Shown here: positions 7,806-15,099 of the stretch, one piece after another
Layout: each line of letters begins with the position of its first letter
How positions within the stretch are numbered: position 1 is the first letter of the stretch
Assembly: GCA_002403895.1 (NCBI GenBank)
Contig: DHIQ01000203.1
Location: 12,457-42,667, forward strand
DNA length: 30,211 nt
Direction: 5' to 3'
Source of the DNA: Candidatus Neomicrothrix sp. UBA4742
GTDB taxonomy: Bacteria; Actinomycetota; Acidimicrobiia; Acidimicrobiales; Acidimicrobilacustridaceae
Translations under genes and position numbers: made by a program
The notes under the pieces: model-generated
Database searches by the model: none
What the model was told of the DNA's origin: nothing
What the model saw: the letters and a program-made list of their open reading frames with translations, nothing else

Positions 7806-8173
7806 GGCGAACGGCAGCGCAGACACAACCGCCCTCACCCCAGGCGGCGTGTATCGCTCACGTCGTCGCCCGACCAAAGGCGAGTACATCGTGCCGTTAC
7901 ACGCCGCATCAGGGAGCGTTTCGATACACGTCCTTCGGGAACGTTCGAGGTCTCGGCTGGTTCAAGCAGGATGAACCTGAAATCGCTGAGGATGGCGTGC
8001 CAAGCGCCCCGGCCCAGCCGGGCGTCATCATCCTGATAGCCGGGATCGCACTGAAACGCGGTCACGCCGAGGCTGGGGAGACGTGTGAGATCGCCGGGGT
8101 GGGCCGTGTCCCCAGCGCATGAACTGGGGCGACGACCACTCCGGCCTGATCCCCGGTAGGCCGGCCCCTCGCC

Positions 8174-8179
8174 TAGGCT
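8174..8179 (+). promoter_or_regulatory. TAGGCT -10-like element before bioA
   Basis: The hexamer matches the actinobacterial TANNNT -10 pattern and lies 58 bases before the bioA GTG. The same hexamer is found at 5613-5618 and at 26577-26582, in each case between genes on the plus strand. No convincing -35 box is seen. No BioQ- or BirA-type palindrome was recognised in the leader. Confidence 0.35.
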
Positions 8180-8237
8180 CACCCTCCCTCGCTGGCGCGG
8201 CCGATTCGCCGACCCGACCCCGGAAGGCGACGAATCC

Positions 8238-9578
8238 GTGAGCGTCTCCGCTGACCCGAGTTCCACCAGCTGGATCGACCGCGACGCCGCCGTCGTGTGG
8301 CACGGGTTCACCCAGATGTCGGCGTATGCAGGGAACGCTCCGATCATCGTCGACCGCGCCCAAGGGCGCGAGCTGATCGCCGTCGACGGCCGCCGCTACC
8401 TCGACGCCATCTCGTCGCTGTGGGTCACCACGCTGGGCCATCACGTTCCCGAGCTGGACGCCGCTGTCCGCGACCAGCTCGACAAGGTGGCGCACTCCAC
8501 CATGCTGGGCAACGGCAACACGGTAACGATCGAACTGGCTGAAGCCTTGGCGCCGCGGGTGCCGGTCGACCAACCCCACTTCCTGTTCGCCTCCGACGGC
8601 GCCGCGGCGGTCGAACAGGCCCTCAAGATCGCCTTCCAGTTCTGGTCCAACCAAGGGGTAAGCGGGCGCACCCGCTATCTGGCCCTGGGCGGCGCCTACC
8701 ACGGCGACACCATCGGCGCGATCTCGCTCGGTGCCGGCGGCTTCGGCACCGACGTGTTCGACCCGCTCCGGTTCTCCGCCTTGCGGGCGCCCGGCTACGA
8801 CGATCCGGCCTGGGCTGACGGAGCCGTCGCCCTCATCGAGGCCCACGCCCATGAGTTGGCGGCCATGGTGCTCGAACCGCTGGTGCAGGGTGCGGCCGGC
8901 ATGCAGATCACGGACCCGGCATCGGTGGGGCGGGTCGTCGAGGCGGCCCAGCGCCATGACGTGCTGGTCATCGTCGACGAGGTGGCCACCGGCTTCGGGC
9001 GGACCGGCACCCTCTTCGCCTCCGAGCAGTGCGGCATCCGCGGCGACCTGCTCTGCATCGGCAAGGGCATCTCCGGGGGCTATCTCCCCCTGGCGGCCAC
9101 CGTCGCCTCCGGTCGGGTGTTCGACGCTTTCCTCGGCCCCGACCTCAGCGAGCGGACCTTCTACCACGGCCATTCCTACAGCGGGAACGGCCTGGCGTGC
9201 GCGGTGGCGTTGCGCCATCTGGAACTGGTGGACGAATGGGACGTGCTGGCCAACGTTCGGGCCCGTGCCGCACAACTGGACGCGTTGCTGACCGAGCGGG
9301 TCGCCGCGCTGGCCGCGGTGGCCGCGGTGCGCCAACGCGGGCTCATGACGGGCGTCGAGCTGGCGCCACCCGCGGACGGGCTGCGCTGGGGTCGCCGGGT
9401 CTGTGCCGGCGCCGTGGAACGGGGGGTGCTGCTTCGCCCGCTCGGTGATGTGGTGGTCTTGATGCCCATGCTCACGTGCACCGCCGAGGAGATCGACCGC
9501 ATCGTGACCGTCCTGATCGAGGCCATTGATGACGTGGGCACGACGGGCACCGACGCGCCCGGGGGCGCCCCGGCATGA
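8238..9578 (+). CDS. bioA: Adenosylmethionine-8-amino-7-oxononanoate aminotransferase
   Basis: BioA transfers the amino group of S-adenosylmethionine to 8-amino-7-oxononanoate, giving 7,8-diaminononanoate, the third-last step to biotin. The 446-residue product is a class III PLP aminotransferase with BioA-specific blocks: 'WHGFTQM' near the N terminus, 'DAISSLWVTTLGHHVPELD', 'GGAYHGDTIGA', 'VDEVATGFGRTGTLFA' and the Schiff-base lysine in 'CIGKGISGGYLPLAA' (Lys276), followed by 'YHGHSYSGNGLACA'. Length is normal. GTG 8238 starts the operon; its stop overlaps the next gene by ATGA. Identification is firm because bioF and bioD follow. Confidence 0.96.
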   Translation: MSVSADPSSTSWIDRDAAVVWHGFTQMSAYAGNAPIIVDRAQGRELIAVDGRRYLDAISSLWVTTLGHHVPELDAAVRDQLDKVAHSTMLGNGNTVTIELAEALAPRVPVDQPHFLFASDGAAAVEQALKIAFQFWSNQGVSGRTRYLALGGAYHGDTIGAISLGAGGFGTDVFDPLRFSALRAPGYDDPAWADGAVALIEAHAHELAAMVLEPLVQGAAGMQITDPASVGRVVEAAQRHDVLVIVDEVATGFGRTGTLFASEQCGIRGDLLCIGKGISGGYLPLAATVASGRVFDAFLGPDLSERTFYHGHSYSGNGLACAVALRHLELVDEWDVLANVRARAAQLDALLTERVAALAAVAAVRQRGLMTGVELAPPADGLRWGRRVCAGAVERGVLLRPLGDVVVLMPMLTCTAEEIDRIVTVLIEAIDDVGTTGTDAPGGAPA

Positions 9579-10675
9579 AGCGTCAGCTCTCCTCGGTCGT
9601 CGCGGTGACGGCCATCTTGTTGGCGTGCGTGTCGTTCGGGCTCATGGGGTCCGACGCCTCGGGGGCCACCGGGACCCCGGCCACACCGTTGCCCGCCTCA
9701 CAGGTGCAGGTCACCAAAGACGTGGTGTTCACCGACATCGGTGGCACCCGCCTGACCATGGACGTGTTCGCCCCCCGGGAGTCAGCACCCAACCGCCCCG
9801 CCGTGGTACTCATCCACGGTGGCGCGTGGGGCACGGGCAATGCCCACGACCTGAGCACCGAGGGCAAGCTCATCGCCCGCCAGGGGTGGGTGGCCTTCAG
9901 CATCAACTACCGGCTGGCCGATCAGACCTCGACCCCATGGCCCGACGAGCTCACCGATGTGCAACGGGGGGTGCGCTGGGTCGGCGCCAACGCCTCGACC
10001 TACGGTGCCGACCCTCAGAAGTTGACGGTCATGGGCTTCTCGGCCGGCGGTCATCTGGCGGCCATGGTCGGCGCCATCGGTACCGCCATCGACGGCACCG
10101 GGGGCCCCCTGTCGGATCCCAACCCGCCGGTGAAGGTGGTCGCGGTGGCCGCCTGGTCGCCGCCGTCGCGCCTGGCGGGGTTGGTGCCGGTCGAGGGCGG
10201 CGATCCTCCCGACTGCGCCGACAACAAGCAGTGCGCGCAGTTCTGGCGACTCCCTCTGGTCAAGAACTTCCTCGGCTGCCTGCCCGACGCCTGCCCCGAC
10301 AAGTACACCCAGGCGTCGTCCAACACCCGGGTGACCGCCAAGGCAACACCGACCTGGTTCGCCAATGCCACCTCCGAGGTCACCGGATGGCCCCAGGCCG
10401 AGGCCTACGACAAGGCGCTCACCACGGCCGGGGTGGACCACAAGTTCGACGTGGTGCAGGGTTCTCAGCATGCCGATCAGTACCGCGCCAAGGTGTGGAA
10501 CGACATGATGCCGTGGCTGGCGGCCAAGGTCGGCGCCCCCGAGCCCCCGCCGGTCAGCTTCAGCGCCCGCAACATCCTGCTCAGCCCGCTGGTGGTGATC
10601 TCGGTAGTGGCCGGCCTGGCCATCCTGATCACCCTGTTGGCCATCGCCCTGCGCGACGACGAGGGCGAACTGTGA
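9575..10675 (+). CDS. Exported alpha/beta hydrolase (BD-FAE/acetyl-esterase type) inside the biotin operon
   Basis: The 366-residue product overlaps bioA by ATGA and ends one base before bioF. It has an N-terminal signal peptide (about 1-30), an alpha/beta hydrolase domain with the oxyanion motif HGGAWG (81-86), the nucleophile in GFSAGGH (Ser156) and a late His in 'GSQHADQY', then a C-terminal membrane helix (about 335-358) with a short acidic tail. Four cysteines between about 213 and 248 suggest disulfides, consistent with an extracytoplasmic domain. The usual acid residue position reads 'NATSEVTG', so Glu may replace Asp. In the family it hydrolyses small esters. Placement suggests a link to biotin, but the exported topology argues against a simple BioH-like pimeloyl-ACP esterase. 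Confidence 0.85.
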   Translation: MKRQLSSVVAVTAILLACVSFGLMGSDASGATGTPATPLPASQVQVTKDVVFTDIGGTRLTMDVFAPRESAPNRPAVVLIHGGAWGTGNAHDLSTEGKLIARQGWVAFSINYRLADQTSTPWPDELTDVQRGVRWVGANASTYGADPQKLTVMGFSAGGHLAAMVGAIGTAIDGTGGPLSDPNPPVKVVAVAAWSPPSRLAGLVPVEGGDPPDCADNKQCAQFWRLPLVKNFLGCLPDACPDKYTQASSNTRVTAKATPTWFANATSEVTGWPQAEAYDKALTTAGVDHKFDVVQGSQHADQYRAKVWNDMMPWLAAKVGAPEPPPVSFSARNILLSPLVVISVVAGLAILITLLAIALRDDEGEL

Positions 10676-10676
10676 C

Positions 10677-11813
10677 ATGACGGCCTGGGCCGTGTGGGCA
10701 GAGGAGACCGGCTCGGCCATTGCCCAGGCCGGCCGGTGGCGAACGGTGCGGTCCTTCGACGCCCACGGGCCCGAGGGCATGCTGGTCGATGTCGACCACC
10801 CCGAGGGCCGGAGGCTGGTGTCGTTCGCGTCCAACGACTACCTGGGCCTGACCCAGCATCCTGCGGTGCGGGCGGCCGCCATCGAGGCCATCGATCGGTG
10901 GGGCACCGGCGCCGGCGCCGCCCGCCTGGTAGTGGGATCTCGCCCGGTTCACCACGACCTGGAACACGCGCTGGCTGACTGGTGCCACACCGAGACGGCC
11001 TTACTGTTCCCCACGGGCTTCGCCGCCAATCTCTCCGTGATGAGCGTCTTCGGTGGGCCCGGCGTGCGCATCCTGTCCGACGAGTTCAACCACGCGTCGA
11101 TCATCGACGGGTGCCGCATGGCCCGGGCCGAGACCGCGGTGTACCGCCACGCCGATGCCGACCATCTGGCCGAGCTGCTCGTCCACGCCCGCGCCGACGG
11201 CGTCAGCCGCACCATCGTGGTCACCGACACGGTGTTCTCGATGGACGGCGACGTCGCCCCGATCGAGGCGATCGCCGAGCTGGCCACCAAGCACGGATCG
11301 CTGCTCGTGGTGGACGAGGCCCATGCCGTGCTCGGGCCCTCACCCGACCTCGAGGGACTCGACGCCTTGCGGGTGGGGACGCTGTCCAAGACACTCGGAT
11401 CATTGGGGGGCTTCGTGGCCGGCCCCCGACGTCTCCTGGATCTCCTGGTCAACATCGCCCGACCATTCATCTTCACCACCGGCTCGACGCCCGCCGACTC
11501 CGCCGCCGCCCTGGCCGCCATCGGGGTGGTGCGCTCCGCCGAGGGCGACCGTTTGCGCGACCGCCTGCGGGGTCACGTCGAGCGCATCGCTCCCGGTCAC
11601 CCCTCGCCAGTGATCCCCATACTCGTCGGTGACGAACGGGAGGCCGTGGCCTTAGCCGACCGCCTGGCCGATCAGGGGCTGCTGGTCCCCGCCATCCGGC
11701 CGCCCACCGTGCCGGTGGGCACGTCCCGCCTGCGGCTCGCCCTGTCGGCGGCCCACACCGAAACCCAGATCGACGCCCTGGCCCACGCACTGGGGATGCT
11801 GACCACGCCATGA
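10677..11813 (+). CDS. bioF: 8-amino-7-oxononanoate synthase
   Basis: BioF joins pimeloyl-ACP (or -CoA) and alanine with loss of CO2 to give 8-amino-7-oxononanoate. The 378-residue product is a PLP alpha-oxoamine synthase: 'SFASNDYLGLTQHP', 'GTGAGAARLVVGSRPVHHDLE', 'DEFNHASIIDGCRMA', 'VVDEAHAVLG' and the PLP lysine in 'GTLSKTLGSLGGFVAG' (Lys238). The N-terminal 40 residues are less conserved. ATG 10677 lies one base after the hydrolase stop, and its own stop overlaps the bioD start (ATGA). Length is typical of BioF. Confidence 0.95.
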   Translation: MTAWAVWAEETGSAIAQAGRWRTVRSFDAHGPEGMLVDVDHPEGRRLVSFASNDYLGLTQHPAVRAAAIEAIDRWGTGAGAARLVVGSRPVHHDLEHALADWCHTETALLFPTGFAANLSVMSVFGGPGVRILSDEFNHASIIDGCRMARAETAVYRHADADHLAELLVHARADGVSRTIVVTDTVFSMDGDVAPIEAIAELATKHGSLLVVDEAHAVLGPSPDLEGLDALRVGTLSKTLGSLGGFVAGPRRLLDLLVNIARPFIFTTGSTPADSAAALAAIGVVRSAEGDRLRDRLRGHVERIAPGHPSPVIPILVGDEREAVALADRLADQGLLVPAIRPPTVPVGTSRLRLALSAAHTETQIDALAHALGMLTTP

Positions 11814-12496
11814 GTGCCACCGTGCCCGACCGACTGGTGGTCGTCGTCGGTACCGGCACCGAAGTGGGCAAGACGTTCGTCGCCGCCGCCGCCCTCACCG
11901 CCCTGCGCACCGACGGGGTGGCGGTGGCCGCCCGCAAACCGGCCCAGTCGTTTGCGCCCGACGACGCAGCGGGCTCCACCGACGCCGAGGTGCTGGCCGT
12001 CGCCACCGGCGAGGACGTCCACACCGTGTGCCCGCCACACCGTTGGTACGAGGTGGCCCTGGCGCCCCCGATGGCCGCCGAGGTGCTCGGGCGACCACCG
12101 TTCACTCTGGCCGAGTTGGCCGACGAGATCACCTGGCCCCCGGGCCTGGCGCTGGGCCTGATCGAAACGGCGGGCGGGGTGCGCTCCCCTCTCACCTCCG
12201 ATGACGGCGATGCGGTCTCGCTGGCCACCGCCCTTATGGCCGATCTGGTGATCCTGGTGGCCGACGCCGGATTGGGCACCCTCAACGGTGTTCGGCTCAG
12301 CGTGGCCGCCCTCGATCCGTTGGTCGATACCCGCGAGGACCTCGAGGTGGTCGTCGTCCTCAACCGCTACGACGCTCGGGACGACCTTCACCGCCGGAAT
12401 CGGGCGTGGCTACGGGATCGCGACGGTCTTGATGTGGTCACCAGCGTCGACGAGCTGGTCGATCGCCTCCGACCGGACCGAGCACGCACGGCGTAA
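11810..12496 (+). CDS. bioD: ATP-dependent dethiobiotin synthetase
   Basis: BioD closes the ureido ring of dethiobiotin from diaminononanoate, CO2 and ATP. The 228-residue product has the P-loop 'GTGTEVGKT' (14-22), the 'ARKPAQSF' substrate region (KPxQ in many members), and the 'LIETAGGVRSPLTSDDGDAVSLA' block that matches the family's 'E(G/T)AGGxxxP' loop. It is at the end of the operon; the final step enzyme BioB is not in this window. The stop at 12494-12496 is followed by 161 bases before the next start. Confidence 0.93.
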   Translation: MSATVPDRLVVVVGTGTEVGKTFVAAAALTALRTDGVAVAARKPAQSFAPDDAAGSTDAEVLAVATGEDVHTVCPPHRWYEVALAPPMAAEVLGRPPFTLAELADEITWPPGLALGLIETAGGVRSPLTSDDGDAVSLATALMADLVILVADAGLGTLNGVRLSVAALDPLVDTREDLEVVVVLNRYDARDDLHRRNRAWLRDRDGLDVVTSVDELVDRLRPDRARTA

Positions 12497-12604
12497 GGCC
12501 GCACGTCTGTTCGATCGAAGGTCGGATTCAAGACGAGCGGCGATCGCCACGACCGCACAAACCACGGAAAAGGACCTCAATTGGGCAGGTTGACGGACCG
12601 AAAG

Positions 12605-12661
12605 ATGAACAACGCGAGGTTCCGGCTCGCAAACTCTCCAGGCAGGAGCATCCCCGGTTGA
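12605..12661 (+). other. Possible short upstream reading frame (18 codons)
   Basis: ATG 12605 to TGA 12659-12661 encodes 18 residues (MNNARFRLANSPGRSIPG), and the stop overlaps the TTG start of the following gene (TTGA), the geometry of translational coupling. No clear Shine-Dalgarno sequence precedes it. It may be a leader frame or chance. Confidence 0.25.
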
Positions 12662-13761
12662 GCGACGTGTCCCAGGGCCCAGGTTGGTGGGAGGCCTCCG
12701 ACGGCAAGTGGTACCCGCCGAAGGAGTCTGACCAGCCGCCCGCGCCCGGGTGGTGGCTGGCGGCCGACGGGAAGTGGTACCCCCCCGAGGACCATCCCGA
12801 CGCCAAGGCGGGCCAGGCCACGGCGAACGCTGAGCAGGCCGGCACCGACCGCGGCCCGCGGACGGTGGCTCAGGCCGCCATTGACGCCATGCCCGTGCGT
12901 CGACGGTCCGTCGATGCCACCGACCAGATCCGCACCCGCAACGACGCGTCCCGCCAGGACGCCATCGCTCAGGCCCCGGCCCGGTTCCTGGCCGCGTCCC
13001 GGGCGCTGCAGGCACTCGAGTCCGAACTCAAGGACCACACCCCCGTTCCCACCGGCGCAACTGCCCCACCAGCAGTCGCTCCCTCGACCACAGGTCGGGC
13101 TCGTGGGCCCGAGGCCGCGCCCTCGCCGTCGCCGCCCGCTCCCCCCGCACCGGCCACGTTGGTGGGCGTATCGCCTGCGCCCACCGCCCCCGCCGGCCGC
13201 TTCGAGGGTCCCGAGCCGCTCATGGAATTGCGGACCTCGTCGCTGGGCGCCGACATCGACCACATCGGTGATCGCGTGTTGGTCTTCGACGATCGGGTCG
13301 AACTCCGGGACCGGCTGGACCGCGTCCGCCAACACCTCGACGGCGACCAGATCACCGACGTCGTCATCCAACGCAAGTTCACCGGGGCGGTGCTCATCGT
13401 CGAGAGCGGCGACGGTGCCTCGATCCTGACCCGCGGCCTCCGCCCGGAACAGGCCGAGCAGGCCAAGGCGCTCATCCACAAGCGCACCCGGGGAGGCCGA
13501 CCAGCACGGCCCCGGGCCGAAGCCGAACCGGCCGCCGCTGCCGCCCCGGCTCCGGGCTCGCCCGACGAGGGATCGGACCTCGCCACCAACGCCACCGCCG
13601 CCCGGATAACGCTGCTCAGCCAGGGACAGCTCAACGAAGCCGACCTGTTGCGCAAGCTGGCGGACCTGCACCGGGCCGGCGTGCTGACCGACGCCGAGTT
13701 CGAGGACAAGATCGCCATCGTCGGTCGTCTCGTGACCGGCGAGTCCCTCGTCATCGGCTGA
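12658..13761 (+). CDS. DGKWYPP-repeat protein with C-terminal SHOCT-like domain
   Basis: The 367-residue protein starts at TTG 12658 (AGGAG about 10 bases before; GTG 12667 is an alternative). It opens with two copies of a Trp-rich motif, 'GWWEASDGKWYPP' (about 9-21) and 'GWWLAADGKWYPP' (about 31-43), related to the DUF2510-type tails frequent in actinobacteria. A helical stretch, a Pro/Ala linker (about 120-175), a globular segment of about 100 residues ('DHIGDRVLVFDDRVELRDRLD') resembling a short PH-like beta domain, a second Ala-rich linker and a C-terminal 'LLRKLADLHRAGVLTDAEFEDK' SHOCT-type helix pair follow. No membrane span is seen. Function unknown; SHOCT and DUF2510 modules often mark envelope-associated proteins. 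Confidence 0.8.
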   Translation: MSDVSQGPGWWEASDGKWYPPKESDQPPAPGWWLAADGKWYPPEDHPDAKAGQATANAEQAGTDRGPRTVAQAAIDAMPVRRRSVDATDQIRTRNDASRQDAIAQAPARFLAASRALQALESELKDHTPVPTGATAPPAVAPSTTGRARGPEAAPSPSPPAPPAPATLVGVSPAPTAPAGRFEGPEPLMELRTSSLGADIDHIGDRVLVFDDRVELRDRLDRVRQHLDGDQITDVVIQRKFTGAVLIVESGDGASILTRGLRPEQAEQAKALIHKRTRGGRPARPRAEAEPAAAAAPAPGSPDEGSDLATNATAARITLLSQGQLNEADLLRKLADLHRAGVLTDAEFEDKIAIVGRLVTGESLVIG

Positions 13762-13803
13762 CCCCGGTCCAGCTCCGACTCGCCAACGGTCCCCCCTCCA
13801 CCC

Positions 13804-13827
13804 TAGGATTTAGAACACGTTCTAAAT
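13804..13827 (+). promoter_or_regulatory. Promoter with KstR-like TetR-family operator
   Basis: ATTTAGAACACGTTCTAAAT (13808-13827) is a perfect 9-bp inverted repeat around AC. Its core TAGAACACGTTCTA fits the KstR consensus TnnAACnnGTTnnA known from mycobacterial sterol catabolism. It overlaps a TAGGAT -10-like box (13804-13809) and would cover the transcription start of the LLM oxidoreductase gene, the position expected for a repressor. GGAGG at 13830-13834 is the ribosome binding site. Confidence 0.7.
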
Positions 13828-13838
13828 CTGGAGGAACT

Positions 13839-15038
13839 GTGGAGTTCGGGCTCTTCTTCAACGGCTACATCCCCGGGCCGGCGGCTCATGACACCGAACT
13901 CGAGCACCTGTCGCTCATGCGCGAGCTCGAGTACGCAACCCTCGCCGACCAGCACAACTGGAAGTACGCCTGGTTCGGCGAGCATCACGGCCTCACCGAA
14001 TACAGCCACATGTCGGCGCCCGAGGTGGTGATGGGGTACGTGGCTCGAGCCACCGAACGGATCCACGTCGGCTCAGCGATCATGAATCTCTCGCCCCGGG
14101 TGAACCACCCCGTCCGCAACGCCGAGCGGGTGGCCATGCTCGACCACATCACCGGCAATCGCTACGAGTGGGGCACGGGCCGTGGTGCCGGCAGCCACGA
14201 GATCGCCTCGTTCAACATCCTCGACTCGAGCTCGACCAAGGCGGAGTGGGAAGAGGTCATCCACCAGATCCCTCGGATGTGGGAACAGAAGGACTACTCC
14301 TTCGAGGGCGATCACTTCACGGTGCCGACACCCCACAACATCCTGCCCAAGCCGTACCGGGGCGGTCATCCGCCCATCTGGGTGGCGTGCGGAAACCCGC
14401 CCACGTTCAACCGGGCCGGCGAGTTGGGGATCGGGGCCATCGCCTTCAACTACGAGCCCATCCATGCCATGAAGGGCCGGGTCGACGCCTACAAGGAGGC
14501 CGTCGCCGCCTGCACCGAGCCTTTGGGCCAGTACAAGCACGACAACATCATGATGACCAACGCCGTCATCTGCCTATCGGACCGCAAGCGGGCCCGCGAG
14601 ATCGCCCTCGGTCAGGGCCGCGGCTACCAGTACACGATGGTGGCGATGTACCACGACACCATGCCCCGCAAGGAAGGCACCCAGGTGTGGCCCAAGCACC
14701 CGCCGGCCATCCCCAACGAGGACGTGCTCGACCAGGTCATCGAGGCCGGCTACATGCTGTGCGGGTCACCCGAGGAGGTCTGCGAGCAGGCGGAGAAGTA
14801 CCAGGCCGTCGGTTGTGACCAGCTGGCGTTCGGGCTCCCCGCCGACGGGATGCACCATGAGGAATCGCTCGAGATGATCGAGCTGTTCGGCGACAAGGTG
14901 ATCCCCGAGCTCGACACCGACCCGGTGCATTCCACCACCCGGGCCCGCCAGCAGGCGCAAGCCCATCACCCGATGTTCAACACCCCGCCCGCCGACCTCG
15001 TGGCCGACGTGCTCCCCGAGCACGCCCTCATCCGCTGA
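13839..15038 (+). CDS. LLM class (luciferase-like) flavin-dependent oxidoreductase
   Basis: A 399-residue bacterial-luciferase-fold enzyme (PF00296), a group that uses reduced FMN or F420 with oxygen or another acceptor. Family blocks are visible: 'LADQHNWKYAWFGEHH' near residue 40, 'RIHVGSAIMNLSPRVNHPVRNAE' (about 65-90), 'DHITGNRYEWGTGRGAGSHE', 'ILPKPYRGGHPPIWVACGNPPT' and the C-terminal 'GYMLCGSPEEVCEQ'. GTG 13839 follows GGAGG by 4 bases. The gene stands alone, and its promoter carries a KstR-like palindrome, suggesting a role in degradation of steroids or other large hydrophobic substrates. Whether FMN or F420 is used cannot be read from motifs here. Confidence 0.9.
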   Translation: MEFGLFFNGYIPGPAAHDTELEHLSLMRELEYATLADQHNWKYAWFGEHHGLTEYSHMSAPEVVMGYVARATERIHVGSAIMNLSPRVNHPVRNAERVAMLDHITGNRYEWGTGRGAGSHEIASFNILDSSSTKAEWEEVIHQIPRMWEQKDYSFEGDHFTVPTPHNILPKPYRGGHPPIWVACGNPPTFNRAGELGIGAIAFNYEPIHAMKGRVDAYKEAVAACTEPLGQYKHDNIMMTNAVICLSDRKRAREIALGQGRGYQYTMVAMYHDTMPRKEGTQVWPKHPPAIPNEDVLDQVIEAGYMLCGSPEEVCEQAEKYQAVGCDQLAFGLPADGMHHEESLEMIELFGDKVIPELDTDPVHSTTRARQQAQAHHPMFNTPPADLVADVLPEHALIR

Positions 15039-15067
15039 GGTCGTCGGCCGGTGCCGCACCGACCTCA
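15036..15067. terminator. Hairpin between convergent genes
   Basis: TGAGGTCG (15036-15043) pairs with CGACCTCA (15060-15067), with an alternative inner stem CGGTG/CACCG. It includes the stop codon of the LLM gene and lies before the end of the convergent HEPN gene; it could serve as a bidirectional terminator. Confidence 0.45.
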
Positions 15068-15099
15068 GTCTTCGGGCTCGGTCACGGAAGGACAAGTCG

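Larger units (their letters stand above)
7763..8237. other. Gene-free stretch with inverted repeats
   Basis: No reading frame in this 475-base interval resembles a known family. It contains the terminator-like hairpin at 7784-7805, a perfect 10-bp inverted repeat (GCGGCGTGTA at 7844-7853, TACACGCCGC at 7898-7907), a further 9-bp inverted copy (CGTGTATCG at 7848-7856, CGATACACG at 7922-7930), and the promoter-like TAGGCT box at 8174-8179 that probably serves the biotin operon. The left half is lower in GC than its surroundings. It could be the scar of a lost mobile element, but no transposase remnant was recognised. Confidence 0.5.

Noticed and set aside
8100..8237. Search for a BioQ/BirA-type operator before bioA
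   Set aside because: TGAAC at 8119 has no matching inverted arm at the expected spacing.
7835..8347. Minus-strand 170-codon frame across the gene-free interval
   Set aside because: It overlaps the bioA start antisense, carries no motif I recognise, and its N terminus is a bioA shadow. A remnant gene cannot be fully excluded in 7970-8130.
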